Of a DNA stretch of 30,954 bases, positions 30,835 through 30,954 are shown in pieces. The notes under the pieces were generated by a model. It was given only the letters and a program-made list of their open reading frames with translations. It had not been told where the DNA came from and ran no database searches. Made by a program: the position numbers and the translations under genes. The stretch lies in the NCBI GenBank assembly GCA_902491215.1, contig CABUGV010000042.1, positions 1 through 30,954 of the forward strand, written 5' to 3'. The DNA is from 43-108 sp001915545 (GTDB lineage Bacteria; Bacteroidota; Bacteroidia; Bacteroidales; Bacteroidaceae). Within the stretch, counting starts at the first letter, position 1. Each line of letters opens with the position of its first letter.

Positions 30835-30954
30835 GCTTTAAGGTGGTATTTTTCAATATCCTATTGGTGTTCAATACTTTTTGTATTTTTGTTAATAAGT
30901 AGGGTGTCCAGTTTAACGTTCCCAATTTAGCCTACATTTTTAAGCTGTTTGGTA
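30835..30954. other. Trailing AT-rich sequence to window end
   Basis: No gene or clear terminator seen in the last 120 bases. The mobile region's far boundary is not in the window. Confidence 0.5.

Noticed and set aside
1..30954. CRISPR arrays, tRNA or rRNA genes
   Set aside because: No regularly spaced identical repeats and no tRNA or rRNA signature were seen by reading both strands; a covariance-model scan was not possible.

Overview
The window looks like a chromosomal segment from a Bacteroidales bacterium, most likely from the gut and probably Prevotellaceae or Bacteroidaceae. The evidence is the protein families present (GH29 and GH16 secreted hydrolases, a short MetH, a DMP19/DUF4375 protein, an AlkZ-related protein), putative TAnnTTTG -7 promoter elements ahead of several genes, and almost no Shine-Dalgarno sequences. 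The genus is inferred from family resemblance only. No tRNA, rRNA or CRISPR array was seen.

Region 1 (1-2511) is accessory and AT-rich. It starts inside an IS256-type transposase gene (minus strand), followed by the IS end and a truncated ORF. Next is a two-gene cassette, an ABC-type AAA ATPase plus a DUF3226/TOPRIM-like protein. This resembles PARIS/OLD/RloAB-type ATPase-plus-TOPRIM defence modules.

Region 2 (2569-22602) is ordinary higher-GC chromosome. It holds an AlkZ-related protein, a secreted GH29 fucosidase with a discoidin-like C-terminus, and a SugE/Gdx-type SMR transporter. A minus-strand nucleotide and repair operon (5'-nucleotidase, NudC, Ogt) follows, then a CbpA-like co-chaperone with an unusually perfect Shine-Dalgarno. 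A second minus-strand operon carries DMP19, smpB and metH. After these come a rhodanese lipoprotein, an MBL-fold lipoprotein, a Kv-type ion channel gene broken by a one-base frameshift, GH16 plus a lipocalin-like lipoprotein, and a plus-strand run of zinc alcohol dehydrogenase, flavin reductase and ribokinase. The region ends with a helical-repeat protein and a transglutaminase-like protein. Convergent gene pairs are separated by strong bidirectional hairpin terminators.

Region 3 (about 22.6-30.9 kb) is an AT-rich mobile region. It contains a small lipoprotein, a serine recombinase, a PF02486-like replication initiator flanked by two tiny NUMOD3-repeat proteins, a tyrosine integrase with a complete catalytic set, a secreted HtrA-like serine protease and a co-directional unknown protein. 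A perfect 14-bp direct repeat (22938-22951 and 28337-28350) brackets the recombinase-Rep-integrase block and is a good candidate attachment core.

The most unusual feature is a pair of roughly 120-nt long hairpins at 23194-23313 and 28355-28470. They share the same five-stem architecture with different, compensatory stem sequences. Loop bases are conserved, and so is an apical AGCGTG motif. Each is preceded by AGCGTTA(T)GCTT, and each lies just upstream of a cargo gene. They may be single-strand origins, structured recombination sites or structured 5' RNAs of a tandem family of integrative elements.
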